Both the position numbers and the translations under genes were made by a program. The notes beneath the pieces were generated by a model. It was not told where the DNA came from and ran no database searches. It was given only the letters and a program-made list of their open reading frames with translations. Below are positions 19,693 to 30,589 of a DNA stretch of 64,000 bases, one piece after another. Position 1 is the first letter of the stretch. Each line of letters begins with the position of its first letter. The DNA is from Parafrankia discariae (lineage in GTDB: Bacteria; Actinomycetota; Actinomycetes; Frankiales; Frankiaceae): positions 77,538-141,537 of the forward strand of contig NZ_KB891104.1 in the NCBI RefSeq assembly GCF_000373365.1, in the 5' to 3' direction.

Positions 19693-19908
19693 CTAGCCGA
19701 GCGGCCGGCCGCCGGTACAGGCGGCCGAGGTGACGCGGAGCAGATCGATGTGCTCCCGACGCACCAGCATGAGCGGAGTCGGCATGCCGGAACCGAAACA
19801 CGCCGGACACAAGGTCGACAACACGCGTTCGATGTGTCCCACGCCACACTCCGGTAGGTCACCGACAGACCGCGGAACGTCCCGCGAGCCCGCGACCTCG
19901 CCGGTCAC
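19693..19908 (-). CDS. Small cysteine-containing protein, unknown
   Basis: A possible 71-residue protein from GTG 19908 to TAG 19693. Codon third positions are mostly G or C and the composition is balanced, unlike the Arg/Pro/Gly-rich shadow frames nearby. The core STLCPACFGSGMPTPLMLVR has a CPxC pair, with another Cys before (PECGVGH) and one after (SAACTGG), so metal binding is plausible. A weak AGGTG lies 8 nt before the start. It lies between the metY leader and the divergent dioxygenase gene. Existence is moderately supported; no family is recognised. Confidence 0.4.
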   Translation of the reverse strand: MTGEVAGSRDVPRSVGDLPECGVGHIERVLSTLCPACFGSGMPTPLMLVRREHIDLLRVTSAACTGGRPLG

Positions 19909-19981
19909 GGAAAAACACCTGTCCGATCGGGAAAGCGAGTAAAGTCCCGCGGACGCGTCCCGCCCGGAGCAGGGAGGCTCG

Positions 19982-21160
19982 ATGCCCGACTCCCCCGCCG
20001 CTTCCCCCGCTCGCCCGCACCCGGCGGGTGGCGCGGGTGCGGTGCGGCTGCCCGTTCTCGACCTGCGGCACTACACCGCGCCGGCCGGGCGGGCCGAGCG
20101 AGCGGACTTCCTGGACGCGCTGCGGGCCGCCTGCCGCGACCCGGGCTTCCTCCAACTGACCGGGCACGGCGTCCCCGCCGCCCACACCGAACGGATCATC
20201 GCGGTGAGCCGCGCGTTCTTCGACCTGCCGCTCGCCACCAGGCTCGAGATCGAGAACATCCACTCCCCGCATTTCCGCGGCTACACCCGTCTCGGGCACG
20301 AGATCACCCGGGGCAGACCGGACCTCCGCGAGCAGATCGACATCTCCGACGAGCGGCCGGCCCGCGTCCTCGGGCCCGACGACCCGCCCTACCTGCGCCT
20401 GGACGGGCCGAACCAGTGGCCGGCGGCCGTACCGGAACTGCGCGGGGCCGCCCTGGACTACCTGGCCGAGCTGGGACGCGTCGCCCGGGTGCTGGTGCGC
20501 GCGCTCGCCGAGTCGCTGGGACTGCCGCCCGACCACCTCGACCCGACCTTCGCCACCGAGCCCCGCTCCCACCTGAAGCTGCTGCGTTACCTGCCGGCAC
20601 CGGCCGGCGCGGCGGCCGGGCGGGACGCCGGCGAGCACGATCAGGAGGACGGCCAGGGCGTCGGCGCGCACAAGGACGGCGGCTTCCTGACCTTCGTCCT
20701 GCAGGACGACGTTCGCCCGGCACACCCGGGCGGCTCCCCCGCGGATCCGGGCGGCTCCCCCGGCGGCCGGTCCGGTCTGCAGGTCGCCGACGGCGGGGGC
20801 GGCTGGATCGACGCCGAGGCGGTGCCCGGCGCCTTCGTGGTGAACATCGGCGAGATGTTCGAGCTGGCCACCCGGCGTTACTACCGGGCGACCGTCCACC
20901 GCGTCGTAAGCCCACCACCAGGCCACGAGCGGGTGTCCGTGGCGTTCTTCTTCGGACCACGGCTGTCGGCCACCCTCGAACCCATGCCGCTGCCCGCCGC
21001 GCTCCTCGCGGAGATCCCCGACGCCGAACCACCCGACCCGGAGAACCCGATCTTCGCCCAGCACGGGACGAACACCTTGAAAAGCTGGCTGCGCAGCCAT
21101 CCAGAAGTGGCCCGCCGCCACTACGCCGATGTGACGCTCCCGAGCGGAGGCGGCGCGTGA
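19982..21160 (+). CDS. Isopenicillin N synthase-like Fe(II)/2-oxoglutarate dioxygenase
   Basis: A 392-residue non-haem iron oxygenase of the IPNS/flavonoid dioxygenase type. An N-terminal DIOX_N segment (LPVLDLRHYT, GFLQLTGHGVP, AFFDLPLATRLEIEN, RGYTRLGHE) precedes the jelly-roll core. Iron ligands are His230 and Asp232 (GAHKDGG) and His306 (ATVHRVV); Arg317 and Ser319 (ERVSVAFF) are the RxS residues that bind 2-oxoglutarate. A Gly/Asp/Pro-rich insertion lies at about residues 240-260. ATG 19982 follows GGAGG. The stop overlaps the next start as GTGA, coupling it to a second MetY-like enzyme. A sulfur-containing or amino-acid-derived substrate is inferred from that pairing only. Confidence 0.9.
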   Translation: MPDSPAASPARPHPAGGAGAVRLPVLDLRHYTAPAGRAERADFLDALRAACRDPGFLQLTGHGVPAAHTERIIAVSRAFFDLPLATRLEIENIHSPHFRGYTRLGHEITRGRPDLREQIDISDERPARVLGPDDPPYLRLDGPNQWPAAVPELRGAALDYLAELGRVARVLVRALAESLGLPPDHLDPTFATEPRSHLKLLRYLPAPAGAAAGRDAGEHDQEDGQGVGAHKDGGFLTFVLQDDVRPAHPGGSPADPGGSPGGRSGLQVADGGGGWIDAEAVPGAFVVNIGEMFELATRRYYRATVHRVVSPPPGHERVSVAFFFGPRLSATLEPMPLPAALLAEIPDAEPPDPENPIFAQHGTNTLKSWLRSHPEVARRHYADVTLPSGGGA

Positions 21161-22572
21161 CCGACACGATCGGGGCCTCCCCGGCCCGGCGGAACACCGC
21201 CGCGCCCGCGGGCCGGAAGGCCGTCGCGCCGCCGCCCCGGGAGACCGGTGAACCGGGGCGGCCGGGGCAGCCGGTGGCGGGCACTCCGGACTGGTCATTC
21301 GAGACCCGGCAGATCCACGCCGGCACCCGCCCCGATCCCACGACCGGGGCCCGCGCGGTGCCGATCTACCAGAGCACCTCGTTCGTGTTCCCGGACGTGG
21401 CCCACGCCGCCGGCCTGTTCGCCCTCACCGAGACGGGGTTCACCTACACCCGGGTGGTCAACCCGACCCAGGACGCCCTCGAGCAGCGGGTGGCCGATCT
21501 GGAGGGCGGTGTCGCCGCCCTCGCGACAGCCAGCGGGCAGGCCGCGCAGACCCTGGCCGTCCTCAACCTCGCCTCCGCCGGCGATCACCTCGTCTCGTCC
21601 GCGTCGCTCTATGGCGGAACGTACGCCCTGTTCCGGCACACCCTCGCCGATCTCGGCATTGAGACCACGTTCGTTGACGACCCCGACGACCTCGACGCCT
21701 GGCGCGCGGCGATCCGCCCGAACACCGCGGCGTGCTATGGGGAGACGATCGGCAACCCGCGCGGGAACGTCCTCGACATCGCCGGCATCGCGGACGTCGC
21801 GCACGAGGCCGGGATCCCACTGCTCGTCGACAACACGCTGGCCTCGCCCTACCTGACCCGCCCGCTGGAGCACGGGGCGGACATCGTGCTGCACTCGGCC
21901 ACGAAGTTCATCGGCGGGCACGGCACGTCCATCGGCGGGATCGTCGTGGACGGCGGCCGGTTCGACTGGGGCAACGGGCGCTACCCGCGGTTCACCGAAC
22001 CGGACCCGGCCTACGACGGCCTGGTGTTCCTCGACGAGTTCCCCGAGACGGCCTTCATCCTGCGGGCCCGCGCCCGGCTGCTGCGCGACCTCGGCCCGGC
22101 GCTGGCGCCGATGAACGCGTTCCTGCTGCTGCAGGGCCTGGAGACGCTCTCGCTGCGGATGGAGCGGCACAGCGCCAACGCGTTGCGTGTCGCCGAGTGG
22201 CTCGAGGCGCGCGACGAGGTGGGCTGGGTCGCCTACCCGGGCCTGCCCTCCAGCCCGTGGCACGCCGCGGCGGCGCGCTACCTGCCCCGCGGCACCGGGG
22301 CGGTCGTCGCGTTCGGCCTGCGCGGCGGGGCCCTGCTCGGGCCGCGGTTCATCGAGGCGCTGCAGCTGCACAGCCACCTGGCGAACGTCGGCGACGTCCG
22401 GTCGCTGGCCATCCACCCGGCGTCCACCACACACGCGCAGCTGCGCGAGGACGAGCGGCTCACCAGCGGGGTGTCCGCCGACCTGGTGCGGCTCTGCGTC
22501 GGCATCGAGGGCGTGGACGACATTCTCGCCGACCTCGACGGGGCGTTCCGCGCGATCGCGCGGTCCCACTGA
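21157..22572 (+). CDS. Second O-acetylhomoserine sulfhydrylase-like PLP enzyme
   Basis: A 471-residue paralogue of MetY with a 40-residue low-complexity N-terminal extension (Ala/Pro/Gly/Arg). From residue 43 it aligns throughout with the metY product: [45 protein letters not shown], and the PLP Lys250 in [16 protein letters not shown]. All obvious catalytic residues are retained, so it should be active. GTG 21157 overlaps the dioxygenase stop (GTGA). Two such genes diverging from one region suggest that this copy has a special substrate or nucleophile, possibly handed on to or from the dioxygenase, rather than being a backup. That specialisation is inference. Confidence 0.88.
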   Translation: MTDTIGASPARRNTAAPAGRKAVAPPPRETGEPGRPGQPVAGTPDWSFETRQIHAGTRPDPTTGARAVPIYQSTSFVFPDVAHAAGLFALTETGFTYTRVVNPTQDALEQRVADLEGGVAALATASGQAAQTLAVLNLASAGDHLVSSASLYGGTYALFRHTLADLGIETTFVDDPDDLDAWRAAIRPNTAACYGETIGNPRGNVLDIAGIADVAHEAGIPLLVDNTLASPYLTRPLEHGADIVLHSATKFIGGHGTSIGGIVVDGGRFDWGNGRYPRFTEPDPAYDGLVFLDEFPETAFILRARARLLRDLGPALAPMNAFLLLQGLETLSLRMERHSANALRVAEWLEARDEVGWVAYPGLPSSPWHAAAARYLPRGTGAVVAFGLRGGALLGPRFIEALQLHSHLANVGDVRSLAIHPASTTHAQLREDERLTSGVSADLVRLCVGIEGVDDILADLDGAFRAIARSH

Positions 22573-22612
22573 AGGCGGTGGCGGTGGCGGTGCCCCGGCG
22601 GCCGCGGTCGGT

Positions 22613-25132
22613 TCAGGGTGCTTGCGGGCGGAGCCTGCCGTCGTCGCAACGCGTGCTCGCCGCCGCCGGGACCCGCGGGTCCGGGATGGCGCAGCGCAGG
22701 GTGGTGACCGCGCGCGACGGCTCCGCGGAGAGCTCGTAGACCGCCATCAGCTTCCCGGTCGGATCCAGGCCGCCGCCCTGGTCGGGCACGTCGAGCGCGC
22801 GGTCGGGCACGCCGGCGTGCAGGGGCCCGGTGACTCCCACGAAGCCGCTCCGGCCCTGGTAGACCTCGCGGAGCGCGACGTAGAGGTCGAAACCGTCGAA
22901 ACCGAGGACCGGCCGGCGGCGCGCGGTCTCCCGGACGGCGTCAGCCCGCTCCAGCAGCTCGCGGCAGCCGGCCAGGGCCGGTTCCCGCCGGCACGACTCG
23001 GCGCGCAGCCCGACCTGCCCGGCGAGCGTGACGGCGTCGTACAGGGCCCAGGCGGCAGAGTCGGGGAACTCCGCGAACCTGGGCCGGTCCTCCTCCGGGA
23101 GCTGGTCCCGGACCCTGCGGAACTCGCTCACGGCCGGGCCGAAGTCGGCGATGAGACCGTTGTCGAACAGTGTCCGCGCCGAACTCGGGTCCTCCGGGCC
23201 AAAAGCCGAGAACAGGAGCTTCGGCCGGGTGGCCGGGTCTTTCTCGAGAATTTCCTGGACGGTCTCCCAGGCGTCTCCGTCACGCAGGTCGGAAAGCGCG
23301 TCCCCGCCCAGCACGTGGATGTTGCTCCGGCACTTCGCGGGCAGGGTCATGAGCAGGGTGAGCAGCTCGGGGAGCTCGGCCGTCCGCCCGGCGTAGATGA
23401 TGAGCCGGGGTGCGTCGGTCACCTCGACCCCGGCTATCTCGGGATTGTCCCCGCAGATTCTGGCCTGCGGGTCGGCGAGCGCCTGGCCCAGCGGTCTCGG
23501 GGTGTCGGGGTCCGTCGAGTAGGTGATCACGCGCTGGTCGAGCAGGGTCTCGAAAGCGGTGCCGCTGAACCTGGACTCGTACTCGGGGCTGGTCAGCTTG
23601 CCGGTGTAGGCGTCGAGCATGCTGCGGCCCCAGCGGTCCGCCTCGTCGTAGACGATGAACGGCACGACCTGGTCGAGCTGGCCCCGCGGCGCCCAGGACA
23701 GGCCCATCTCGGCCTGCCGGTCGTCGGATCCGCCGATTCGGAAGTAGCCGGGTTCCCCGGTGAGGTCCGTCCCTGACTGGGTGGCCGCGATCATCGGCAC
23801 GCCGGAGAAGGCACTCGTGTTGCCGGCGAGCTCCGTCTGGCCGATATCGTTGATCATTTTCTCCGAGTCGTCCCGGGTCTGGCCGAGCCCCACGACGATC
23901 ACCGGTCCGGCGTTCCTGGTCGCCTCGCGGATCCTGTCCCCGGCCTGGGCGGCGAACTCCGCGTCCCCGCCGAGGTTCGCGGCCCACACCCGCATCCGGG
24001 GGCCGTCGGGGTGCGTGGCGTTGAACCGACGCATCGCGGTCAGCGCGGTGAGCAGTTCGACGTTGTCGAGCCCGTCGGTCTCCTCCCCGGAGCTCAGGTG
24101 GCCGGCCAGCACGACGGTCAGCCGGCCGGTCGGCGTGCCGTGCTCGCGGTCGGCCCGCTCGTTCTCGGCCACGACCTCCCGCCAGGCCGCCTCGACGCTC
24201 CGCTCGACGGCGCTGGGCACCGCCGCGCCCACCGGCCCGCCCGCCAGCGGGCCCGTGCCCGCCGGCGCGCCGACACCGGAGTTCGGGTCGGCGACGGCGA
24301 AGGCCCCGGCCGCGTCCGTCCGGACCCCGACGCACTGCAGCTTCCCCGGGATGGCCGCGGTCTGACGCGACCGCATCGCCTCCAGCGCCGCCGTGCCGCA
24401 GGGGCCGCCGGTGTCCGGGCCGGCGGCGGTGCCGCCCCCGTCGCCGGCTCCGAGGATGTTCCAGAGCCCGAACGCGACCAGGACCGCCAGGACGGTGGTC
24501 GTCGCGACGAGGGTCGTCCGCACCCGGCCGCGGCGGTGGGTCAGGAGGGACACCGACGCCGCCACCCGGCGCCCGAGGGTCGGCGGCGGGGGCAGCCGGT
24601 CCGCCATGACCTGCGCCAGGCGGCCGACCTCCCGCACGTACGTCCCGCTGCTCGGGCGCAGGGCGCTCAGGGGCCGGGATCCGTGGTGCTGACGATCGCG
24701 CAGTACCCGGAGCATGGCGGCACGCCGGTCGTCGCCGCTTTCCTCGGCGGCGGCGAGCAGCCCGGCCAGGTCCATCTCGGACCAGTAGATCGGGATTATC
24801 CGGCGGCGCACACCGTGCCTGGACTGCTCGGCGCGTTCCAGCGCCAGGAACTGGGTGAACTCGCGGAGGCACTCGTCGCTGGCCGCGAAGGCGGGGGACA
24901 CCACCGGCAGCAGGAACAGGACCTTGCCCAGCCCGGTCTCGAGCGTGGGCCGCCAGACGTCACCCGCGACGATGTCGCTGCGATCCTGAAAGATCTTGAT
25001 GTCCCGCCCGGAGCGTTCGCAGAGCTCGTGCTCCAGATCCGCCCTGAGCCTCGTGAGACGGCCACGACCCGTGTCGTCCTTGTGCGCATAGCTCAGGAAG
25101 GCGACCGGCTCCACCATGGCCCGCGGCGCCAT
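22613..25132 (-). CDS. Transmembrane TIR-domain receptor with extracytoplasmic type-1 periplasmic-binding domain
   Basis: An 839-residue protein. Residues 7-180 form a TIR-like domain: VAFLSYAHKDD (box 1), IKIFQDRSDIVAGDVW, VLFLLPVVSPAFAASDECLREF. Glu91 in the last motif occupies the place of the NADase glutamate in catalytic TIRs. A basic stretch (THRRGRVRTT) precedes one membrane helix at about 206-228, giving N-inside topology. The outer 610 residues resemble type-1 PBPs: TVVLAGHLSSG, AGPVIVVGLGQTRDD, VPMIAATQSGTDLT, YFRIGGSDDRQAEMG and a receptor-like tail. The start is ATG 25132 with GGGGGGAG 6 nt upstream. The Ser/Thr kinase gene lies 202 bp upstream on the same strand. Ligand-triggered NAD cleavage or TIR scaffolding is inference. 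Confidence 0.82.
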   Translation of the reverse strand: MAPRAMVEPVAFLSYAHKDDTGRGRLTRLRADLEHELCERSGRDIKIFQDRSDIVAGDVWRPTLETGLGKVLFLLPVVSPAFAASDECLREFTQFLALERAEQSRHGVRRRIIPIYWSEMDLAGLLAAAEESGDDRRAAMLRVLRDRQHHGSRPLSALRPSSGTYVREVGRLAQVMADRLPPPPTLGRRVAASVSLLTHRRGRVRTTLVATTTVLAVLVAFGLWNILGAGDGGGTAAGPDTGGPCGTAALEAMRSRQTAAIPGKLQCVGVRTDAAGAFAVADPNSGVGAPAGTGPLAGGPVGAAVPSAVERSVEAAWREVVAENERADREHGTPTGRLTVVLAGHLSSGEETDGLDNVELLTALTAMRRFNATHPDGPRMRVWAANLGGDAEFAAQAGDRIREATRNAGPVIVVGLGQTRDDSEKMINDIGQTELAGNTSAFSGVPMIAATQSGTDLTGEPGYFRIGGSDDRQAEMGLSWAPRGQLDQVVPFIVYDEADRWGRSMLDAYTGKLTSPEYESRFSGTAFETLLDQRVITYSTDPDTPRPLGQALADPQARICGDNPEIAGVEVTDAPRLIIYAGRTAELPELLTLLMTLPAKCRSNIHVLGGDALSDLRDGDAWETVQEILEKDPATRPKLLFSAFGPEDPSSARTLFDNGLIADFGPAVSEFRRVRDQLPEEDRPRFAEFPDSAAWALYDAVTLAGQVGLRAESCRREPALAGCRELLERADAVRETARRRPVLGFDGFDLYVALREVYQGRSGFVGVTGPLHAGVPDRALDVPDQGGGLDPTGKLMAVYELSAEPSRAVTTLRCAIPDPRVPAAASTRCDDGRLRPQAP

Positions 25133-25334
25133 TCACGACTCCCCCCTCGTGCGAACACGTCAGTATCACCTGCTCGCGCACAGTGGGGGAATAACCGGTG
25201 CCGTTTCACGCCGGCAGAACAGGCAGCGCACGGAGCGACGCCGACATCTGGCGGAACTCGCCGGGGCCGGCACTGCCCCCTGGTATGGGGAAACGATTTG
25301 TCATGCCGGCGGCCGGCCGGTGGACACGGCCGGG

Positions 25335-26969
<1,635 letters not shown>

Positions 26970-27030
26970 CAGCTCCTCCGACCGCCAGGTTCCTGGGCCG
27001 CTGCGTCGGACGGGTCCACGGTCACCACCG

Positions 27031-27044
27031 GATCACTCGTGATC
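27031..27044. promoter_or_regulatory. Perfect palindrome upstream of the kinase gene
   Basis: GATCAC-TC-GTGATC, a 6-2-6 inverted repeat 61 bp upstream of the kinase start, in the 335-bp divergent region 26970-27304. It is a plausible repressor site for the kinase/TIR unit. The rest of the region holds the short repeats at 27043-27079, the promoter at 27292 and no gene. Confidence 0.4.
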
Positions 27045-27079
27045 GGACATCGGACATCTCGCGTCGGGCATCGGACATC
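27043..27079. repeat. Four short copies of TCGGRCATC
   Basis: TCGGACATC starts at 27043, 27050 and 27071, and TCGGGCATC at 27064. Copies within each pair are staggered by 7 bp. They abut the palindrome at 27031. They may be a slippage product or cooperative binding sites. Confidence 0.6.
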
Positions 27080-27291
27080 AGGCGGACGTGCTCGCCGTGC
27101 CCGACCGGCTCGGCGCCCGGTGGCACCCGGCCGGCGGCCCACCACCGCGCGCACGGCGACCACCGGGCCAGAGCCCGTCCACAGGTAGATACGCGGTGAC
27201 CACCCGGCTACCCACGCGCCATCTCACCGCCGCCGCCCGACTGGCTCCGGACACCGCTCCCGAAAGCCGGTGGGCGGGCCGCCCGAGCGCG

Positions 27292-27297
27292 GATAAT
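27292..27297 (+). promoter_or_regulatory. -10 element of a probable leaderless promoter
   Basis: GATAAT is followed 7 nt later by ATG 27305, so transcription would start at or next to the start codon. No Shine-Dalgarno sequence is present before the gene, which agrees with leaderless translation. No good -35 is seen. Confidence 0.45.
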
Positions 27298-27304
27298 TTT
27301 GAGA

Positions 27305-27892
27305 ATGGGGCGTACCTATGACCGGATCGACGACCGGCTGCGGTCGTTCATCGAGGACCAGAAGATCTTCTTCGTGGCGTCGGCGCCGCTCTCCGCCGAC
27401 AGCCACGTCAACCTCTCGCCGAAGGGCCGCGACGGTTCGCTCACCGTGCTCGACGAACGGACGGTCGCCTACCTCGACTTCGGCGGCAGCCACGCGGAGA
27501 CGATCGCGCACCTGCGCGAGAACGGCCGGATCACCCTCATGTGGTGCGCCTTCGACGGGCCACCGAAGATCCTGCGGGTGCACGGGACCGGTGAGCCGGT
27601 GTTCCGGGACGACCCGCGGTGGCCGGAGCTGATCGCCCGGTTCCCGGCGGACCAGGCGGCCGCGAGCGGGCTGCGGGCGATCATCCTGATCTCCGCGCAG
27701 CGGATCAGCGACAGCTGCGGCTACGCCGTCCCGTTCCTGGACTACCGGGACGAGCGTCCACTGCACGCCCAGTACTTCGACCGCAAGACCGACCCCGAGT
27801 TCAGCGCCTACTGCAAGCGGGTCCCGTACAACGGCGCGAGCATCGACGGCCTGCCCGCCCTCCCGCTCCCCCTGCCGCCCCGCACCGGCTGA
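27305..27892 (+). CDS. Pyridoxamine 5'-phosphate oxidase-like FMN-binding protein
   Basis: A 195-residue split-barrel flavoprotein. KIFFVASAPLSADSHVNLSP and KGRDGSLTVLDERTVAYLD form the FMN-binding strands, and HLRENGRITLMWCAFDGPPK follows the family pattern. The C-terminal half (SAQRISDSCGYAVPFLDY) matches the subgroup often annotated as pyridoxamine phosphate oxidase-related FMN-binding protein. Members reduce F420, biliverdin or quinone-type substrates; this one cannot be assigned a substrate and is unlikely to be true PdxH. ATG 27305 is preferred to the in-frame TTG 27299 because the mRNA appears leaderless. It stands divergent from the kinase gene. Confidence 0.85.
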   Translation: MGRTYDRIDDRLRSFIEDQKIFFVASAPLSADSHVNLSPKGRDGSLTVLDERTVAYLDFGGSHAETIAHLRENGRITLMWCAFDGPPKILRVHGTGEPVFRDDPRWPELIARFPADQAAASGLRAIILISAQRISDSCGYAVPFLDYRDERPLHAQYFDRKTDPEFSAYCKRVPYNGASIDGLPALPLPLPPRTG

Positions 27893-28007
27893 GCGGCCCA
27901 TGCCGCCGGCGCTGGCCACCTCGGCGGCGCGACGTCCCAGGTAACGTCAGTTGACCGACATCGCAGGTCTCATAACCTGTCGCCGGAAAGCACCGTACGA
28001 TCCCGGC

Positions 28008-29300
28008 GTGTCGGTTTCGCCTCCCGCCGCGCCGCGAGGCCGCGCAGACGACGGGTCCCCCGCCTCCCCCGCGCCGGCCCCGCCCGGGGCTGCCCCACCT
28101 GTCGCACCGGCCGCCGCGCGGCCGGTCTCGCTCACGCACGCCCGGCTGCCGCTGCTGTTCTCCGCCGTCGGGCTGGAGAGCACGACGGCGGTGGTCGCAC
28201 CGTTCATCGCCGGCACGCTGGGGGCCGCGCCGATCGCGCTCGCCGGGATCGAGGCGGCGGGGCGGGCCGGCGGCAGCGCGGCCCGGGCCGGGGCGACGAA
28301 GCTCGCCGACCGCCGGCCCGGCCTGCGCGGGCCGTTCACCGTCGCCGGGAACACCGGGCTGGCGCTGGCCGCCGCCTTCCTGGCCGGCAGCAACGCCGTC
28401 TGGCAGGCCGGGGCGTGCCGGTCGGGGTCTTGGGTGGCGCGCGGGGTGGGCACCCCGCCGCTGCTGGAGGTGGCGAGCGCGACCGGCACGCCGAGCGAGC
28501 TGGGCGCCCGGCTCGGCCTCGAACGCTCCGTGGGGGCCCTCGGCGCCGCCTTCGGCGCGCTCGCGGCGGCGCTGCTGCTGGCGTTCGTCGAGGTGCGGAC
28601 GGTGATCCTGCTCGCGCTGGTCCCGGTGGTCGCCGCAGTCGCCGTGAGCACGCACGGCACCCTGCGCGGGCGGGACGCGCTCGACCACGGCGTCCCGACC
28701 CAGGCCCGGCCCGAGCTCTCGCTGCTGCGCCAGCCGCCGCTGCGCCGGCTCGCCCTGGGCATCGCCTGCTACGAGGCGTCCAACATCGCGGCCGTGCTCC
28801 TGCTGCTGCGGGCCAGCAAGCTGCTGCCCGACGGCACCGGACGGCTCAGCCAGCTGCAGGCGGTCGCCGTGCTCTACGGCGTGTTCCATCTGTCCTCGGC
28901 CGCCGCGGCGGTGTGGGGCGGCCGGCTCGCCGACCGGTTCGGGGCCGGCCGGGTGATCGCCACCGGCGCGGCCTTCCTGCTCGGCGCGTACGCGGGTTTC
29001 GCCTTCGCCGGCGAGGGTGACCTGACCGCGATGACCGTCTGTTTCCTGCTCGCCGGCACGGCGGCGGGCGCGGTCGACGCGGCCGAGTACACCGGCGCCG
29101 GGCGGCTCACCCCGCCGGAGACGCACCGGGCCGTGTTCGGCGCGCTGTCCGGGCTGCAGAGCGCCGGCCGGGTCGTCGCGACGATCACCGCCGGCGGGCT
29201 GTGGACCCTGGTCGGGCCCGAGGCCGGGCTGCTGGTCTGCGGCCCGCTGCTCGTCCTGTGCGTCGCGCTGTTCACCAGGGGCACCGACCGCCCGCGCTGA
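28008..29300 (+). CDS. MFS transporter
   Basis: A 430-residue polytopic protein of about 12 helices after a Pro/Ala-rich, disordered N-terminus of about 40 residues. RVGTPPLLEVASATG-like and RLGLERSVGALGAAFG segments, ACYEASNIAAVLLLLRASKL at the start of the second half and WGGRLADRFGAGRV (motif A of the second bundle) support the major facilitator superfamily. The first-bundle motif A is degenerate. Substrate is unknown. GTG 28008 lies 7 nt after TACGAT (27996-28001), a -10-like hexamer, and has no Shine-Dalgarno sequence, so it may be leaderless; a longer start at TTG 27951 is possible. Confidence 0.8.
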   Translation: MSVSPPAAPRGRADDGSPASPAPAPPGAAPPVAPAAARPVSLTHARLPLLFSAVGLESTTAVVAPFIAGTLGAAPIALAGIEAAGRAGGSAARAGATKLADRRPGLRGPFTVAGNTGLALAAAFLAGSNAVWQAGACRSGSWVARGVGTPPLLEVASATGTPSELGARLGLERSVGALGAAFGALAAALLLAFVEVRTVILLALVPVVAAVAVSTHGTLRGRDALDHGVPTQARPELSLLRQPPLRRLALGIACYEASNIAAVLLLLRASKLLPDGTGRLSQLQAVAVLYGVFHLSSAAAAVWGGRLADRFGAGRVIATGAAFLLGAYAGFAFAGEGDLTAMTVCFLLAGTAAGAVDAAEYTGAGRLTPPETHRAVFGALSGLQSAGRVVATITAGGLWTLVGPEAGLLVCGPLLVLCVALFTRGTDRPR

Positions 29301-29320
29301 CTGACTGCCGCGGGGACGGC

Positions 29321-29356
29321 CGGTCTTCAGAGCAGGGCCGGTCTTCAGAGCAGGGC
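29321..29356. repeat. Exact 18-bp tandem duplication over a gene end
   Basis: CGGTCTTCAGAGCAGGGC occurs at 29321-29338 and again at 29339-29356. The right copy carries the stop codon (29345-29347) of the leftward FAD monooxygenase, so the left copy is a duplicate of the gene's last codons and stop. Confidence 0.9.
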
Positions 29357-30541
29357 CGAGAGCGGGTCGCGCCCGGGGGACGGCTCGTCCCAGGCGATCC
29401 GGTAGTCGTACACGGCGGCCATCTGGCGCAGGCCGACCTTCATCGCCACCGGGACGATGTGGTCCCGCATCCAGCGGGCGGGGGCGTTCGGCGGCGGGGT
29501 GCGCGGCCGGTTGCGCCGGGCCAGCCGGTGGACGTGCGCCACCCGCTCCGCGCGGGCCGCCCGGTAGGCGGCGAAGCCGATCGGGGCCGTCGGGGCGTCG
29601 CGCAGGCAGCGGCCGAGCACGATCGCGTCCTCGATCGCCATGGACGCCCCCTGGCCGGCGTGCGGGAGCATCGCGTGGGCGGCGTCCCCGAGCAGGCAGA
29701 CGTTGCGCCGGTACCAGGTCCCGGCCGGCTCCAGGACGGACAGCGGGAGCCGTTCGAGCCGGTCGGTGGCGTCCACGACCGCTCGCAGGTGGGCGGGGGC
29801 CCGCTCCAGCCGGGTGAGCAGCCGGCGGCGCACCTGTTCCTGGCCGGCGGCGGTGCGCGGGGAGGGCCACGGGTCGGCGGACACCATCGACATCGCCCAC
29901 ATCACCTCGCCGCCCGGCGTGCCGTAGTGGATGAACGTCCCGGTGCCGACGACGGTGAACTCGAGCATGCCGGTCTTGTACAAGCGGCCGGCCCGGTCCG
30001 CGAACCCGCCGACGGTCACCAGGCCGGCGAAGGTCGGCCAGGGCGTCCCGGGCGCGACGTGGCGGCGCACCCGGGAGCGCAGGCCGTCGCAACCGAGCAG
30101 GAAGTCGCCCGCGGCGCTGGAGCCGTCGGCGAAGTAGGCGCGGACGCCGGCCTCACCCCGGTCGTCCACCGAGTCGAACCGGCGGCCCGGGACGACCGGG
30201 ATCCCGCGCCGGTCGAGCTCGCGCAGCAGCACCTGGCGCAGTTCGCTGCGCCGGATCACCCGGGAGGGTGCCTCGATCGTGCCGAGGTGACGGCCGTGGG
30301 CGTCGACGAAGTGGTTTCCCGCCGAGGGGTGCCCGGCCTCGTCGAGGCCCTGGATGTCGAGGAGCTCCAGGCCGCGTAAGCCGTTCGGGGCGATGCCGAG
30401 CAGCAGGCCGGCGGCGGCCTCGGGATCGGGGTCGGCCTCGAAGACCGTGGGACGGATGCCGGACCGGGCCAGCGCGATCGCCGCCGCGGGTCCCGCGATG
30501 CCCCCACCGATCACCAGCGCCCGCCGACCAGCCATCCCCAT
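29345..30541 (-). CDS. FAD-dependent monooxygenase (class A flavoprotein hydroxylase type)
   Basis: A 398-residue flavoprotein of the PHBH/UbiH group. The Rossmann motif ALVIGGGIAGPAAAIALARSG binds the ADP part of FAD, LLGCDGLRSRVRR holds the DG motif, and CLLGDAAHAMLPHAGQGAS is the second FAD motif. Such enzymes use NADPH and oxygen to hydroxylate aromatic or polyketide substrates, or oxidise other small molecules. No partner gene indicates the substrate. Start ATG 30541 gives MGMAGRRALVIGG; ATG 30535 is also possible. The stop codon lies inside an 18-bp tandem duplication. It is transcribed towards the MFS gene, with 44 bp between their ends. Confidence 0.9.
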   Translation of the reverse strand: MGMAGRRALVIGGGIAGPAAAIALARSGIRPTVFEADPDPEAAAGLLLGIAPNGLRGLELLDIQGLDEAGHPSAGNHFVDAHGRHLGTIEAPSRVIRRSELRQVLLRELDRRGIPVVPGRRFDSVDDRGEAGVRAYFADGSSAAGDFLLGCDGLRSRVRRHVAPGTPWPTFAGLVTVGGFADRAGRLYKTGMLEFTVVGTGTFIHYGTPGGEVMWAMSMVSADPWPSPRTAAGQEQVRRRLLTRLERAPAHLRAVVDATDRLERLPLSVLEPAGTWYRRNVCLLGDAAHAMLPHAGQGASMAIEDAIVLGRCLRDAPTAPIGFAAYRAARAERVAHVHRLARRNRPRTPPPNAPARWMRDHIVPVAMKVGLRQMAAVYDYRIAWDEPSPGRDPLSALL

Positions 30542-30589
30542 GCGCTTAATTATCCGTACGAATAGGCGCCTGTTTCGGACGGGCCGGCG

